Source: Deltaproteobacteria bacterium (GTDB lineage: Bacteria > Desulfobacterota > Syntrophia > Syntrophales > UBA2210). From it: a DNA stretch of 37,293 bases. The DNA is taken from the NCBI GenBank assembly GCA_016934695.1, contig JAFGSH010000071.1, forward strand, positions 1 to 37,293. Direction: 5' to 3'. Positions 24,413 to 32,892 of this stretch are shown in pieces (the first letter of the stretch is position 1; each line of letters opens with the position of its first letter). The position numbers and the translations under genes are program-made. The notes beneath the pieces were generated by a model. That model ran no database searches, was not told the DNA's origin, and saw only the letters and a program-made list of their open reading frames with translations.

Positions 24413-25492
24413 ATGGTGGGACTCGGCAAAATTGCTACCCGGACATGGCGTGACGACAGGAAACGGGCGCGGTTTCTTCCTCTCCTTCTGGCCTCCCTCC
24501 TGTATCGTTCCGGTGTAACCCTCCGTAATGTTTTATACGATACGGGCATAGTCCGTGTGCTCAGGATGCCCTGCCCGGTTATCAGTGTGGGGAATATCGT
24601 AGTCGGCGGCACCGGAAAGACACCCACGGTCATCATGCTGGCCGACATGCTGAACGACCGCGGGTGGAAGCCTGCCGTACTGAGCAGGGGGTATGGGGGA
24701 AGAAGGAAGCGTGGAAGCGATGCGGCCGTGGTATCGGACGGCCGTACGGTCCTGATGGACCCGGCGGAGGCGGGCGACGAGCCTGTCCTGATCGCCCAGA
24801 GATTGCCGGCTATCCCCGTCATTATCGCGGGCGACAGATCCCGAGCGGGCAGGCTCGCTGTTGAGCGGTTCGGCTCAGACGTCCTGATACTTGATGACGG
24901 GTTTCAGCACCGCCGTATGGCCCGGGATATCGATATTGTCCTGCTGGACGGGGAGCGACCGTTCGGGAACGGGTTTCTGCTGCCGCGGGGCGGGATGCGT
25001 GAGCCGCACGGGGCCCTGCGCAGGGCCGACGCGTTGATCCTGACATCAGGAGAGGAGGCGGATACGGCACCTCTCGAAACGATCCCCTCCATCCCTGTTT
25101 TCAGAGGACGGCGAAGGCCGGTGGATCTTGTGAGAGGCCGCAAGAACGAAGGATTCCCGCTGGCCGATCTCATGGAGAAGAGGGTTTGCGCATTTGCCGG
25201 CATAGCGAATCCCGACGGTTTCCGGAGGATGCTGGAGTCCCTGTGCGGGGAGATTGCTTCGTTTCTTCCGTTCCCCGATCATCACGTATACACGGCAGGG
25301 GATGTGGAGAATATCAGGGAAGTGTGTCGTGATTCCGGGGCTCAGATGATGGTGACGACGGAGAAGGACGGCATCAAGTTGGCCCCCTTTCCCGATTTCT
25401 TCGGTGATGTGTGCCGCCTGAGGATTGCAATGGAGATTGTTTCCTCCGGGCCGGCATTTGAGGAATATGTTGTCACCCGGTTGAAGAGATGA
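24413..25492 (+). CDS. lpxK: Tetraacyldisaccharide 4'-kinase LpxK
   Basis: Inner-membrane kinase that phosphorylates the 4' position of the lipid A disaccharide. The 359-aa product has an N-terminal hydrophobic segment (about 20-40), the P-loop GGTGKT (65-70) within PVISVGNIVVGGTGKTP, SRGYGG, the conserved DDGFQHRR and DIDIVLLDG motifs, and the C-terminal TTEKDGIKL. Length is close to E. coli LpxK (328 aa). The ATG at 24413 has AGGAG almost touching it, so a GTG three bases later is an alternative. It overlaps the next gene by ATGA. Confidence 0.93.
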   Translation: MVGLGKIATRTWRDDRKRARFLPLLLASLLYRSGVTLRNVLYDTGIVRVLRMPCPVISVGNIVVGGTGKTPTVIMLADMLNDRGWKPAVLSRGYGGRRKRGSDAAVVSDGRTVLMDPAEAGDEPVLIAQRLPAIPVIIAGDRSRAGRLAVERFGSDVLILDDGFQHRRMARDIDIVLLDGERPFGNGFLLPRGGMREPHGALRRADALILTSGEEADTAPLETIPSIPVFRGRRRPVDLVRGRKNEGFPLADLMEKRVCAFAGIANPDGFRRMLESLCGEIASFLPFPDHHVYTAGDVENIREVCRDSGAQMMVTTEKDGIKLAPFPDFFGDVCRLRIAMEIVSSGPAFEEYVVTRLKR

Positions 25493-26400
25493 AAGAAGAA
25501 ACACTGACAACACGGATGATTCTGATTGTATTCGGGGCGATCCCGTCGGGCCTCCGGAAGATGCTGTTCAAGGCGGTTGCGATCCTGTTCTACCACATCT
25601 CCGAGAAGAACAGGCTCATCGTTCTCCACAATCTTGCCCGTGCATTTCCGGACAAGGGGATGGCGGAATTGAAACGGATTGCCAGGGATTGTTACAGAAG
25701 CCTGGGGATCGTCGCTGCGGAGTTTTTTGATATCCCCTCCATAACGCGGGACAACCTCTCCGATTGGGTTGAGTTCGAGGGTCTGGAACACTATGAAAAG
25801 GCCCACGCCCGGAAGAAGGGGATCATATTCTTTACCGGCCATTTTGGAAACTGGGAATTTCTCCCAGCGGCATGGGCCGTCCTGTACCGGCCGATCAGTA
25901 TCGTCTATCGGGAGATGGACAATCTGCTCATCAGGGAGATCGTTGACCGGATACGAAGTCATTCGGGCACCCGGTTGATTTCCAAGGAGAGGGGCGCCCG
26001 GAAGCTGATAAGGGAACTCAGTCGAAACGAGATCGTCGGCATCCTGATTGACCAGAACGTGGCATGGCAGGAAGGGGTCTTCGTGGATTTCTTCGGCAGG
26101 CCGGCGGCGACGACCACCGGACTGGCCGCCATCGCGCTTCGTACGGGCGCTCCCGTTCTGCCCGGTTTTACGTGCCGGATGCAGGATGGACGGTACCGCT
26201 TTGTTGTCGGGGAGGAGGTTGAGATCACCAGGACCGGTGACTACGACAGGGATGTTTCTGAGAACACGCAGAGACTCACCCATATCGTCGAAGGGATGAT
26301 ACGGCAGCACCCCGAACAGTGGTTCTGGCTCCACCAGAGATGGAAGACTAAGCAATCGCAGGTTGTTGAAAGAATCAGGGAACAGGCCTCTCGAGGATGA
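25489..26400 (+). CDS. Lipid A biosynthesis acyltransferase, LpxL/HtrB family
   Basis: Late acyltransferase that adds a secondary acyl chain to Kdo-lipid A. The 303-aa product has an N-terminal hydrophobic segment (about 10-35) and the family's HFGNWE catalytic H-x4-E motif (H118, E123), with later conserved blocks DQNVAWQEGVFVDFFGRPA and EQWFWLHQRWK. Size matches LpxL (306 aa). It is the only late acyltransferase in the window, so I cannot say whether it is LpxL-, LpxM- or LpxP-like in site or chain length. It is coupled to lpxK and waaF by ATGA overlaps. Confidence 0.9.
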   Translation: MKEETLTTRMILIVFGAIPSGLRKMLFKAVAILFYHISEKNRLIVLHNLARAFPDKGMAELKRIARDCYRSLGIVAAEFFDIPSITRDNLSDWVEFEGLEHYEKAHARKKGIIFFTGHFGNWEFLPAAWAVLYRPISIVYREMDNLLIREIVDRIRSHSGTRLISKERGARKLIRELSRNEIVGILIDQNVAWQEGVFVDFFGRPAATTTGLAAIALRTGAPVLPGFTCRMQDGRYRFVVGEEVEITRTGDYDRDVSENTQRLTHIVEGMIRQHPEQWFWLHQRWKTKQSQVVERIREQASRG

Positions 26401-27500
26401 CGGACACCCGGCTCAAGGTAAGAAAATCGAAGAATATCGTCCCTGAGGAGATTGAAAAAATCTTGGTCAGAGGGACCAACTGGATCGGCGACGTGATTAT
26501 GAGCCTCCCGGCGGTGTCGGCCGTCCGGCGCACGTTCCCCCGCGCGCGGATTGCCGTGCTGGCGAAACCGTGGGTGGCGGATCTCTACCGGGCCTGCCCC
26601 GATGTCGATGATGTCATCGTCTTCCAGAGTCCCGGAGTGCACGGTGGGCTGGGAGGGAAGATACGTCTCGCCGGTCAGTTGCGGGAGGAAGGATTCGATC
26701 TTGCCCTCCTCCTTCAAAATGCCATAGAGGCAGCTCTGCTCGCGTGGCATGCGCATATTCCTCTCAGGGCAGGGTACGATTCCGATTGCAGAGGACCGCT
26801 TCTGACGCATTCGGTTCACCGGACCCGGGCCATACGGAGGGTCCACCAGGTCGACTACTACCTGGAGATGGTCAGGTCACTGGGATTTGCGGCGGAGGGA
26901 AACGGTATCCACATAACCGTCGATGACGGCGCCCGGGCGGTCGCGGAACGGATTCTTGACGGATACGGTGTACAAGAGAACGATATGCTGATCGGTATCG
27001 CACCGGGGGCCACCTATGGTCCCGCCAAGATGTGGTTTCCGGAACGGTTTGCCGCCGTGGCGGACCGGCTCGCGGACGAATTGACGGCGCAGGTCGTCCT
27101 CTTCGGGAGCGCCGGGGACCGGGAACGGACGGAGCGCGTCCGGCGCCATGCGGCACATCCTTTCATTAACCTGGCGGGGAAGACGACCCTCAAGGAGGCG
27201 ATGGCGCTGATCGCCCGGTGCGCGCTCTTTATATCCAACGATTCGGGACTCATGCACCTCGCCGGTGCCCTCGATGTTCCCCTGGTCGCCATATTCGGAT
27301 CGACGGATCCTGCGACAACCTCGCCGCCGGGTGATAGAAGCCGTATCATCCGCAAGGATATTCCCTGCAGCCCCTGCCTGAAGAAAGAATGTCCAACCGA
27401 TTTTGCGTGCATGGATCTGATACAGGCGGATGAGGTGTATGATGCTGCCAGGAGATTGCTGGTCCCTGAAGATGGATCGGAACAAAGAGGAACGGGATGA
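26397..27500 (+). CDS. waaF: ADP-heptose:LPS heptosyltransferase II
   Basis: Family GT9 enzyme adding the second heptose to the inner LPS core, on the cytoplasmic face. The 367-aa product has the WaaF opening motif LVRGTNWIGDVIMSLPAV (about 24-41), and the C-terminal ADP-heptose site: PGATYGPAKMWF, then SNDSGLMHLAGALDVPLVAIFGSTDPATTSP. The Cys-rich tail CSPCLKKECPT is also typical. An N-terminal tail of about 20 residues precedes the usual start; an internal start is possible but the ATGA coupling supports 26397. It overlaps gmhB by 4 nt. Confidence 0.93.
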   Translation: MTDTRLKVRKSKNIVPEEIEKILVRGTNWIGDVIMSLPAVSAVRRTFPRARIAVLAKPWVADLYRACPDVDDVIVFQSPGVHGGLGGKIRLAGQLREEGFDLALLLQNAIEAALLAWHAHIPLRAGYDSDCRGPLLTHSVHRTRAIRRVHQVDYYLEMVRSLGFAAEGNGIHITVDDGARAVAERILDGYGVQENDMLIGIAPGATYGPAKMWFPERFAAVADRLADELTAQVVLFGSAGDRERTERVRRHAAHPFINLAGKTTLKEAMALIARCALFISNDSGLMHLAGALDVPLVAIFGSTDPATTSPPGDRSRIIRKDIPCSPCLKKECPTDFACMDLIQADEVYDAARRLLVPEDGSEQRGTG

Positions 27501-28066
27501 GCAGGAAAGACGGAGCGGTATTCCTCGACAGGGATGGAACCATCAATGAGGAGGTCGGCTACCTCGACAGCCTGAACAAGTTGCGGATATTTCCTGCGGC
27601 GTTTGAAGCGGTGCGGATGATCAATGAATCGGGAATGAGGGTGGTGGTGGTCACCAACCAGTCGGGAGTGGCGCGGGGGCTGTTCGACGAGGCCTTCGTG
27701 GAGCGGGTCCACCAACAGGTGCGAAAACGTTTTCGGGAACAAGGCGCCGTCATCGACCGCTTCTATTACTGCCCTCACCATCCGACGGAGGGAATCGGCA
27801 GGTACCGGCTGGCATGCGGATGCAGAAAGCCGGAGCCCGGGATGCTGCTTCGGGCGTCTCAGGATCTCGGTATCGACCTGTCTGCTTCCTATGTGGTGGG
27901 CGATACGGCGAGAGATATCGAACTGGCACACCGGTGCGGCTCCACGGGGATACTGGTGCGAACGGGCTATGGAATGGACGAAGCGTTGTCCGGGGTGAAC
28001 CCGGCCTATATCGCGGACGATATCCTGGATGCGGCCCGTTGGATACTGGAGGACCGGGGCAGGTGA
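27497..28066 (+). CDS. gmhB: D-glycero-beta-D-manno-heptose 1,7-bisphosphate 7-phosphatase
   Basis: HAD phosphatase that turns heptose 1,7-bisphosphate, the product of RfaE1, into heptose 1-phosphate. The 189-aa product has the HAD motif I FLDRDGT (nucleophile D11, acid D13), motif II VVTNQSG, the structural zinc site C92-P-H94 ... C107-G-C109, and motif III/IV GDTARDIE. Length equals E. coli GmhB (191 aa). It lies between the two heptosyltransferase genes with 4-nt overlaps on both sides, so ADP-heptose supply and use are co-expressed. Confidence 0.94.
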   Translation: MSRKDGAVFLDRDGTINEEVGYLDSLNKLRIFPAAFEAVRMINESGMRVVVVTNQSGVARGLFDEAFVERVHQQVRKRFREQGAVIDRFYYCPHHPTEGIGRYRLACGCRKPEPGMLLRASQDLGIDLSASYVVGDTARDIELAHRCGSTGILVRTGYGMDEALSGVNPAYIADDILDAARWILEDRGR

Positions 28067-29103
28067 ACATCCTCATTGTCAAACTCAGCGCCATCGGTGA
28101 TGTGGTGCACACCCTGCCGTCGCTCGCGGCGCTCAGAAGGCGGTATCCCGATGCCCATATCACGTGGGTGATCGAGGAGGATTCCGCGGATATCATCGCG
28201 GGGCATCCCTGCCTCGATCGGGCCATTGTGTCACGCAGAAAACGCTGGGTCAGAAATCTGCGGAGGCTGCACGATGTGAGGAAGACGATAGGGGAGATAC
28301 GCTCATTTGTTACGACCCTCAGGGACAGGGAATATGATCTTGTTGTCGATTTCCACGGGCTGTTGAAGAGTGCCATCCTTGTGTTTCTGAGCGGGGGAAA
28401 GCGACGGGTCGGGTATGACAGCATGCAGGAGCTGTCCGGGCTGTTCCTGAATGAAAAAGTCCATGAGGATATGGGCAAACATGCCGTGGACCGCTATCTG
28501 GACCTTGTGCGGCATCTGGGGTTGAATCCGGGTGTGCCGGAATTTTATATCCATATGGAAAATGAAAATCGCAAGAGGATCGGCTGTCTCTTGGCGGAAC
28601 ATGGAATCAGCCCGAATGACCCGTTCGTTTCGATCAATCCGGTGGCCCTCTGGGACACAAAGATGTGGGATGACGGCAAGTGCGCGCAGCTGTGCGACCG
28701 GATTGCTGAAGAGTTGAAACTGCCGGTTGTCTTTACCGGCGGGCGGGACAGGAACCCTATAGAGCGGATCAGGAGCCGCATGCGTTTTCCCTCCATAGAT
28801 CTCTCCGGGAAGACCACCCTCAGGGATCTGGCGTATCTGTATGCACTGTCGGCCCTTGTCGTCACGACCGACAGTGGTCCGATGCATATGGCGGCCGCCG
28901 TGGGGACGCCGACGGTGGCCCTGTTCGGACCGACGGACCCCGCACGCACAGGACCGTACGGAGAGGGGCATACGATCGTCCGCAAGGATCTGCCGTGCAG
29001 CCCCTGTTTTCTGAAGAGGTGCGAGACGAGGCGATGTATGGAGACGATTTCCGTGGAAGAGGTGTTTCGGGCGGTGCAAAAAAAGACAGGAGAGGCTCTA
29101 TGA
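28063..29103 (+). CDS. waaC: LPS heptosyltransferase I
   Basis: Family GT9 enzyme adding the first heptose to Kdo2-lipid A. The 346-aa product begins NILIVKLSAIGDVVHTLPSL, diagnostic for WaaC, and has the acceptor-side DFHGLLKSA motif and the ADP-heptose site TTDSGPMHMAAAVGTPTVALFG with TDPARTGPYG. The start is a GTG at 28063 overlapping the gmhB TGA by 4 nt; the open frame extends upstream through gmhB but that part is a shadow. It overlaps the following PagL-type gene by ATGA. Confidence 0.93.
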   Translation: MNILIVKLSAIGDVVHTLPSLAALRRRYPDAHITWVIEEDSADIIAGHPCLDRAIVSRRKRWVRNLRRLHDVRKTIGEIRSFVTTLRDREYDLVVDFHGLLKSAILVFLSGGKRRVGYDSMQELSGLFLNEKVHEDMGKHAVDRYLDLVRHLGLNPGVPEFYIHMENENRKRIGCLLAEHGISPNDPFVSINPVALWDTKMWDDGKCAQLCDRIAEELKLPVVFTGGRDRNPIERIRSRMRFPSIDLSGKTTLRDLAYLYALSALVVTTDSGPMHMAAAVGTPTVALFGPTDPARTGPYGEGHTIVRKDLPCSPCFLKRCETRRCMETISVEEVFRAVQKKTGEAL

Positions 29104-29699
29104 CAAAATTCGGGACGTTTTTAAGGGACTCATTCGTAGCATTAACCGTTTTGACAGTTCTGATCACGGCTGGCAGGGTCGATGCTGAAACCGGTCAGCC
29201 ATGGCCCGCGGTATCGGAATCAGGGGTTATGCTAGGATATGGGTATACCAGAGTTGCGGAGGGGAGATACAAGCCATTCCTTATGATATGGCATGTCGGC
29301 TTTAATCTGAAGGAGTTTCCTTCAGAGCAATCGGACGGTCGGAAAGATACCCTTTCCTGGTATCTGGAACCGCAGATAAATCCGGCATTCTCTCCCCGAG
29401 TAGATGCGGAATTCGGTGTCGGCGTCGGGATCAAGTATATGCACCATATAACGGACAGATTGTCAGCCTATGCCATGGCGTCTGTCGGGCCGCACTGGAT
29501 AACCTTACAGACGAGCGACCAGGCCGACGGTTTTATTTTTTCTGATACGTTGGGTGTGGGGCTGTCGATCTTTGTGACGAATAACTCCGCGCTGAACCTG
29601 GAGTTCCGGGCACGGCACCTCTCCAATGCCGAGTTGGCACAGCCCAATGTGGGCATTGATTCCCTTTTCGGTGCGGTTGGTTATTCCGTATTTTTTTAG
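29100..29699 (+). CDS. PagL-type lipid A 3-O-deacylase (acyloxyacyl hydrolase), Glu-to-Asp variant
   Basis: Outer-membrane esterase that removes the 3-O acyl chain of lipid A. The 199-aa product has a signal peptide (hydrophobic about 12-24, VDA-E cleavage region near 29), amphipathic barrel strands and a C-terminal Phe. The catalytic motif is RHLSNAELAQPNVGID: H173 and S175 align with P. aeruginosa PagL H126 and S128. The triad Glu (E140) is replaced by Asp187 at identical spacing. ATG 29100 overlaps the waaC stop (ATGA) and has AGGAG upstream; the in-frame extension to 28995 lies within waaC. Activity with Asp is plausible but untested. Confidence 0.86.
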   Translation: MTKFGTFLRDSFVALTVLTVLITAGRVDAETGQPWPAVSESGVMLGYGYTRVAEGRYKPFLMIWHVGFNLKEFPSEQSDGRKDTLSWYLEPQINPAFSPRVDAEFGVGVGIKYMHHITDRLSAYAMASVGPHWITLQTSDQADGFIFSDTLGVGLSIFVTNNSALNLEFRARHLSNAELAQPNVGIDSLFGAVGYSVFF

Positions 29700-29700
29700 G

Positions 29701-29757
29701 GCCCGGTTTACAAGGCACACGGCGGGTGATATAGAGGCCGTGTGCCTGTAGACGGGC
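29701..29757 (+). other. Long intercistronic hairpin between pagL-like gene and trm112
   Basis: AGGCACACGGC (29713-29723) and GCCGTGTGCCT (29737-29747) form a perfect 11-bp stem with a 13-nt loop. Outer arms GCCCG (29701-29705) and CGGGC (29753-29757) can extend it across an internal loop. It begins 1 nt after a stop codon and ends at the next gene's ribosome site GGGAGGA. There is no T-tract, so mRNA stabilisation, processing or control of trm112 translation is more likely than termination. Confidence 0.6.
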
Positions 29758-29771
29758 GGGAGGATCAGGCA

Positions 29772-29942
29772 ATGAAGATACAGAAGGACCTGCTGGATAT
29801 CCTGGCATGCCCGCAATGCAAGGGGGAAATCCGTTTGAATGAAGAAGAAACGGGGCTTATCTGTGATACGTGCAAGCTGTTATATGAGATCAGGGATGGG
29901 ATCCCCGTTATGCTCATAGAGGAGGCAACGCCTCTGGAGTAA
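29772..29942 (+). CDS. Trm112 family protein (YcaR/UPF0434 type)
   Basis: Small zinc-ribbon protein of 56 residues: KIQKDLLDILACPQCKGEI, then LICDTCKLLYEIRDGIPVML. The CPxC and CDTC pairs are the zinc knuckle and the RDGIPVML end is the family signature. Eukaryotic and archaeal Trm112 activate methyltransferases. The bacterial homologues, often found next to lpxK and kdsB, have no firmly established role. ATG 29772 has GGGAGGA upstream at good spacing. Its place between lipid A genes agrees with the usual context of ycaR. Confidence 0.9.
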   Translation: MKIQKDLLDILACPQCKGEIRLNEEETGLICDTCKLLYEIRDGIPVMLIEEATPLE

Positions 29943-30047
29943 CCTTTTGGTCTGCTCGTCATGGAGCCGAGATACTGACCACTGGATAGATGGGAGGGCG
30001 GGCGTTTTGCTTTGTGTGGTTGTTCGCCCATGAAGCAGGGATGAGGC

Positions 30048-31781
30048 ATGAAAGAATTCAAACGTATCTTACGACTATCAAAGCCGCACATCCCCAAGTT
30101 TCTCCTGGCGATGGTGTGCATGCTTGCCGTGGGGGTTACAACCTCCGCGCTTGCCTTTCTCGTCAAGCCGGCCCTGGACGGGATCTTCCTGGCAAAGGAT
30201 GTGGCCAAGCTGAAGTGGATACCGGTCATAATCATCGCCATGTATTTCGTCAAGGGGGTCTGCAGCTACGGCCAGACGATCCTGATGAACTTCATCGGTC
30301 AGCGGGTGGTGACCGATCTGAGAAGCGATCTCTATAACCACATCCAGAAACAGTCCCTCTCCTTTTTCAACAGGAACCCCACCGGGATACTGATGTCGCG
30401 CATCACGAACGACGTCAACCTTATCCAGGGGGCGGTTTCGGAGGCCGTGTCGAGTCTCTTCAAGGACTCCTTCACGCTGGTCGGTCTCATCTTCGTCATA
30501 TTCTACCGTGACTGGAAACTGGCGATTATTGCCGCGTTTGTCTTCCCGCTCACCATCTATCCCATCGCCAAGTTCGGCGAAAAGATGAGGAAGATAGCCA
30601 CCGGCACCCAGGTTACCATGGGGACCCTCACCAGTATGCTCCAGGAGACCATATCGGGCACACGGATCGTCAAGGCCTTCGGGATGGAGGCGTATGAGGG
30701 AAGAAGATTCTCAAAAGAGAACGAAGACCTCTTCAGACTGTTCATGAAATCGGTATCCATCCGGGCCATCTCGTCCCCCTTCATGGAATTTCTGGGCGGG
30801 CTGGGGATTGCCGCGATCGTCTTTTACGGGGGATATCAGGTAATTCAGGGGACCTCCACGCCGGGGACCTTCTTCTCCTTCCTGACCGCCCTGATCATGC
30901 TCTATGAGCCGGTCAAGAGGCTCACGAACGTCAACAACACCTTTCAACAGGGCATATCGGCAGCGACCAGGGTCTTCGATATCATGGACAGGACGCCGGA
31001 GATACGGAACAGGGAAGGCGCAATCGAGCTGCCCCGGATCTCACGGGGGATCGAAATCAAGCATGTCACCTTCAGCTATGGCGATGAACCGGTCCTCAGA
31101 AATATCAATCTTGCCGTCAAAGCCGGCGAGGTGGTAGCCTTCGTCGGGGTGAGCGGCGGGGGGAAGACGACCCTGGTCAATCTGATCCCGCGATTCTACG
31201 ATGTAACCGTAGGGCAGATCCTGATCGACGGCCACGACATCCGGGATGTCACCGTCGAATCGCTCCGGGGACAGATCGGGATTGTTACCCAACAGACGAT
31301 ACTCTTCAATGACACGGTCAGGAATAACATCGCCTACGGGGATATTCAGAAGAGCGAGGAGGAGATCGTCAGGGCGGCACAGTCTGCCAACGCGTACCAC
31401 TTTATTCAGAACCTGCCGAAGGGTTTCGAGACGGTCATCGGAGAACAGGGGGCACGCCTCTCCGGGGGTGAAAAACAACGTCTCTCTATAGCACGGGCAC
31501 TCCTGAAGGATGCCCCCATCCTGATCCTCGACGAGGCCACATCATCACTCGATACGGAATCGGAGATGGAGGTGCAGGGGGCTCTCGAAAATCTCATGAA
31601 GGGGAGAACCACCCTGGTGATCGCACACCGGCTCTCGACGATCAGTCACGCCGATCGGATCATCGTACTGGTTGATGGGGAGATTGTCGAAGAGGGGACC
31701 CATGACACTCTTCTCGCGAAGAAGGGCGAGTATTTCAAATTATACAACATGCAATTCAAGGATAATGACAATACCCTGTAA
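30048..31781 (+). CDS. msbA: Lipid A export ABC transporter/flippase MsbA
   Basis: Half-transporter that flips lipid A-core across the inner membrane as a homodimer. The 577-aa product has a six-helix type I exporter domain (about 15-300) and an ATPase domain with Walker A GVSGGGKT (367-374), signature LSGGEKQRLSIARAL, Walker B ILILDEATSSLD and H-loop VIAHRLST. Length equals E. coli MsbA (582 aa). A GATGAGG site precedes the ATG. The stop overlaps the next ATG in TAATG. Context with lpxK, waaC and waaF supports lipid A as substrate over other lipids. Confidence 0.93.
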   Translation: MKEFKRILRLSKPHIPKFLLAMVCMLAVGVTTSALAFLVKPALDGIFLAKDVAKLKWIPVIIIAMYFVKGVCSYGQTILMNFIGQRVVTDLRSDLYNHIQKQSLSFFNRNPTGILMSRITNDVNLIQGAVSEAVSSLFKDSFTLVGLIFVIFYRDWKLAIIAAFVFPLTIYPIAKFGEKMRKIATGTQVTMGTLTSMLQETISGTRIVKAFGMEAYEGRRFSKENEDLFRLFMKSVSIRAISSPFMEFLGGLGIAAIVFYGGYQVIQGTSTPGTFFSFLTALIMLYEPVKRLTNVNNTFQQGISAATRVFDIMDRTPEIRNREGAIELPRISRGIEIKHVTFSYGDEPVLRNINLAVKAGEVVAFVGVSGGGKTTLVNLIPRFYDVTVGQILIDGHDIRDVTVESLRGQIGIVTQQTILFNDTVRNNIAYGDIQKSEEEIVRAAQSANAYHFIQNLPKGFETVIGEQGARLSGGEKQRLSIARALLKDAPILILDEATSSLDTESEMEVQGALENLMKGRTTLVIAHRLSTISHADRIIVLVDGEIVEEGTHDTLLAKKGEYFKLYNMQFKDNDNTL

Positions 31782-32776
31782 TGCCGAATCCAAGATCCCT
31801 GTCGACATCGATTCAACAGATTACTGATACTCTGTACCTGATAACCCTCCCCATGCCCTTCCGTATGCGGCCGGTCAATGTTGCCGTTCTTGTGCATAAG
31901 AAGGGCGTGGTCCTGTTCGACACGGGAATGAACCTGGGGGGTGCTTTCTCGAATCTTGAAGGATCCCTCGCGGAGATCGGCAGATCGGTTGAGGACATAG
32001 ATCATATCTTTATTACACACTATCACGCCGATCACTGCGGCCTGGCCGGGAGGATCAAGGAGATATCCGGAGCGGTTATCCATATGTCCGAGATCGGCAG
32101 GCAGATTCTTCATGACAATCGCGATCAGGGGCGGGTTGGCGATGTGGTCAAAAAATTTTATACGGAACAGGGGATTGCGGAAGAAACGGTGGATGCCTAC
32201 CTGATCTTCCTCCGGTACTTCAGAAGGGCGACACTACCGTTCGAGGTAGATGAATACCTTGAGCCTTCCAGGGAATATGACATCGGCGGCACGATATTCG
32301 AGGTTGTGCCAAGCCCCGGACATGCCCGTGACCATGTCTGTTACTTTTTCCGGAACGCGGGTGTCCTCATCTCCGGTGATCATCTGTTGCCTGAAAACAC
32401 GTTCAATCTCCGGCCGGATCTGTTCTGCCCCGCATTTCGTCCCGCGCGGGCCATGCTCGATTCATTGAATCACATTGAAGATCTTCCGGTGACACGGGTT
32501 CTGCCGGCACACGGTGACCCCTTTGCAGACTTGAAACCGATCATCGAAGACACGAAAAGGCGCCATAGAGAACGAAGCAATTTGATCCATGCGTCCCTCA
32601 GCAAAGGGCCCAAAACGGCGTTTCGGATTTCCGAGGAGATCTTCGGGGAGGCTCTTCCCGGTTTTGACGGTTTTCTCGCGTTGAACGAGACGTATGCGCA
32701 CCTCGTGGAGCTGAGGCATGACGGGAGAGCCAGGGAATCCAGAAGAAACGGACAGATTGTATACGGGGTCGATTGA
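31781..32776 (+). CDS. Metallo-beta-lactamase-fold hydrolase, unknown substrate
   Basis: The 331-aa product has a complete dinuclear metal site of the MBL fold: H80-x-H82-x-D84-H85 (THYHADH), H181 (PGHARDH), D200 (SGDH) and H244 (PAHGD). A C-terminal region (about 265-331) with KTAFRISEEIFG and an ETYAHLVEL helix looks like the winged-helix tail of LACTB2-type hydrolases. No signal peptide, so it is cytoplasmic. It is fused in translation to msbA by a TAATG overlap, which ties it to lipid A export by position only. Possible roles include a thioesterase, phosphodiesterase or glyoxalase-like activity; I cannot choose. Confidence 0.85.
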   Translation: MPNPRSLSTSIQQITDTLYLITLPMPFRMRPVNVAVLVHKKGVVLFDTGMNLGGAFSNLEGSLAEIGRSVEDIDHIFITHYHADHCGLAGRIKEISGAVIHMSEIGRQILHDNRDQGRVGDVVKKFYTEQGIAEETVDAYLIFLRYFRRATLPFEVDEYLEPSREYDIGGTIFEVVPSPGHARDHVCYFFRNAGVLISGDHLLPENTFNLRPDLFCPAFRPARAMLDSLNHIEDLPVTRVLPAHGDPFADLKPIIEDTKRRHRERSNLIHASLSKGPKTAFRISEEIFGEALPGFDGFLALNETYAHLVELRHDGRARESRRNGQIVYGVD

Positions 32777-32892
32777 TCTATAATGTGTAGAATTGCTGAG
32801 ATGCGCCACTATGTATGAAATCGGCGGAATCTGTGCCTCTGGCAGTTGTGCCTCGATGACGGATATGCGATTATGATCGGCAAGACCATAGA

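Noticed and set aside
27814..28062. In-frame upstream extension of waaC through gmhB
   Set aside because: The extension overlaps gmhB entirely and has no homology; the GTG at 28063 gives the diagnostic WaaC N-terminus.
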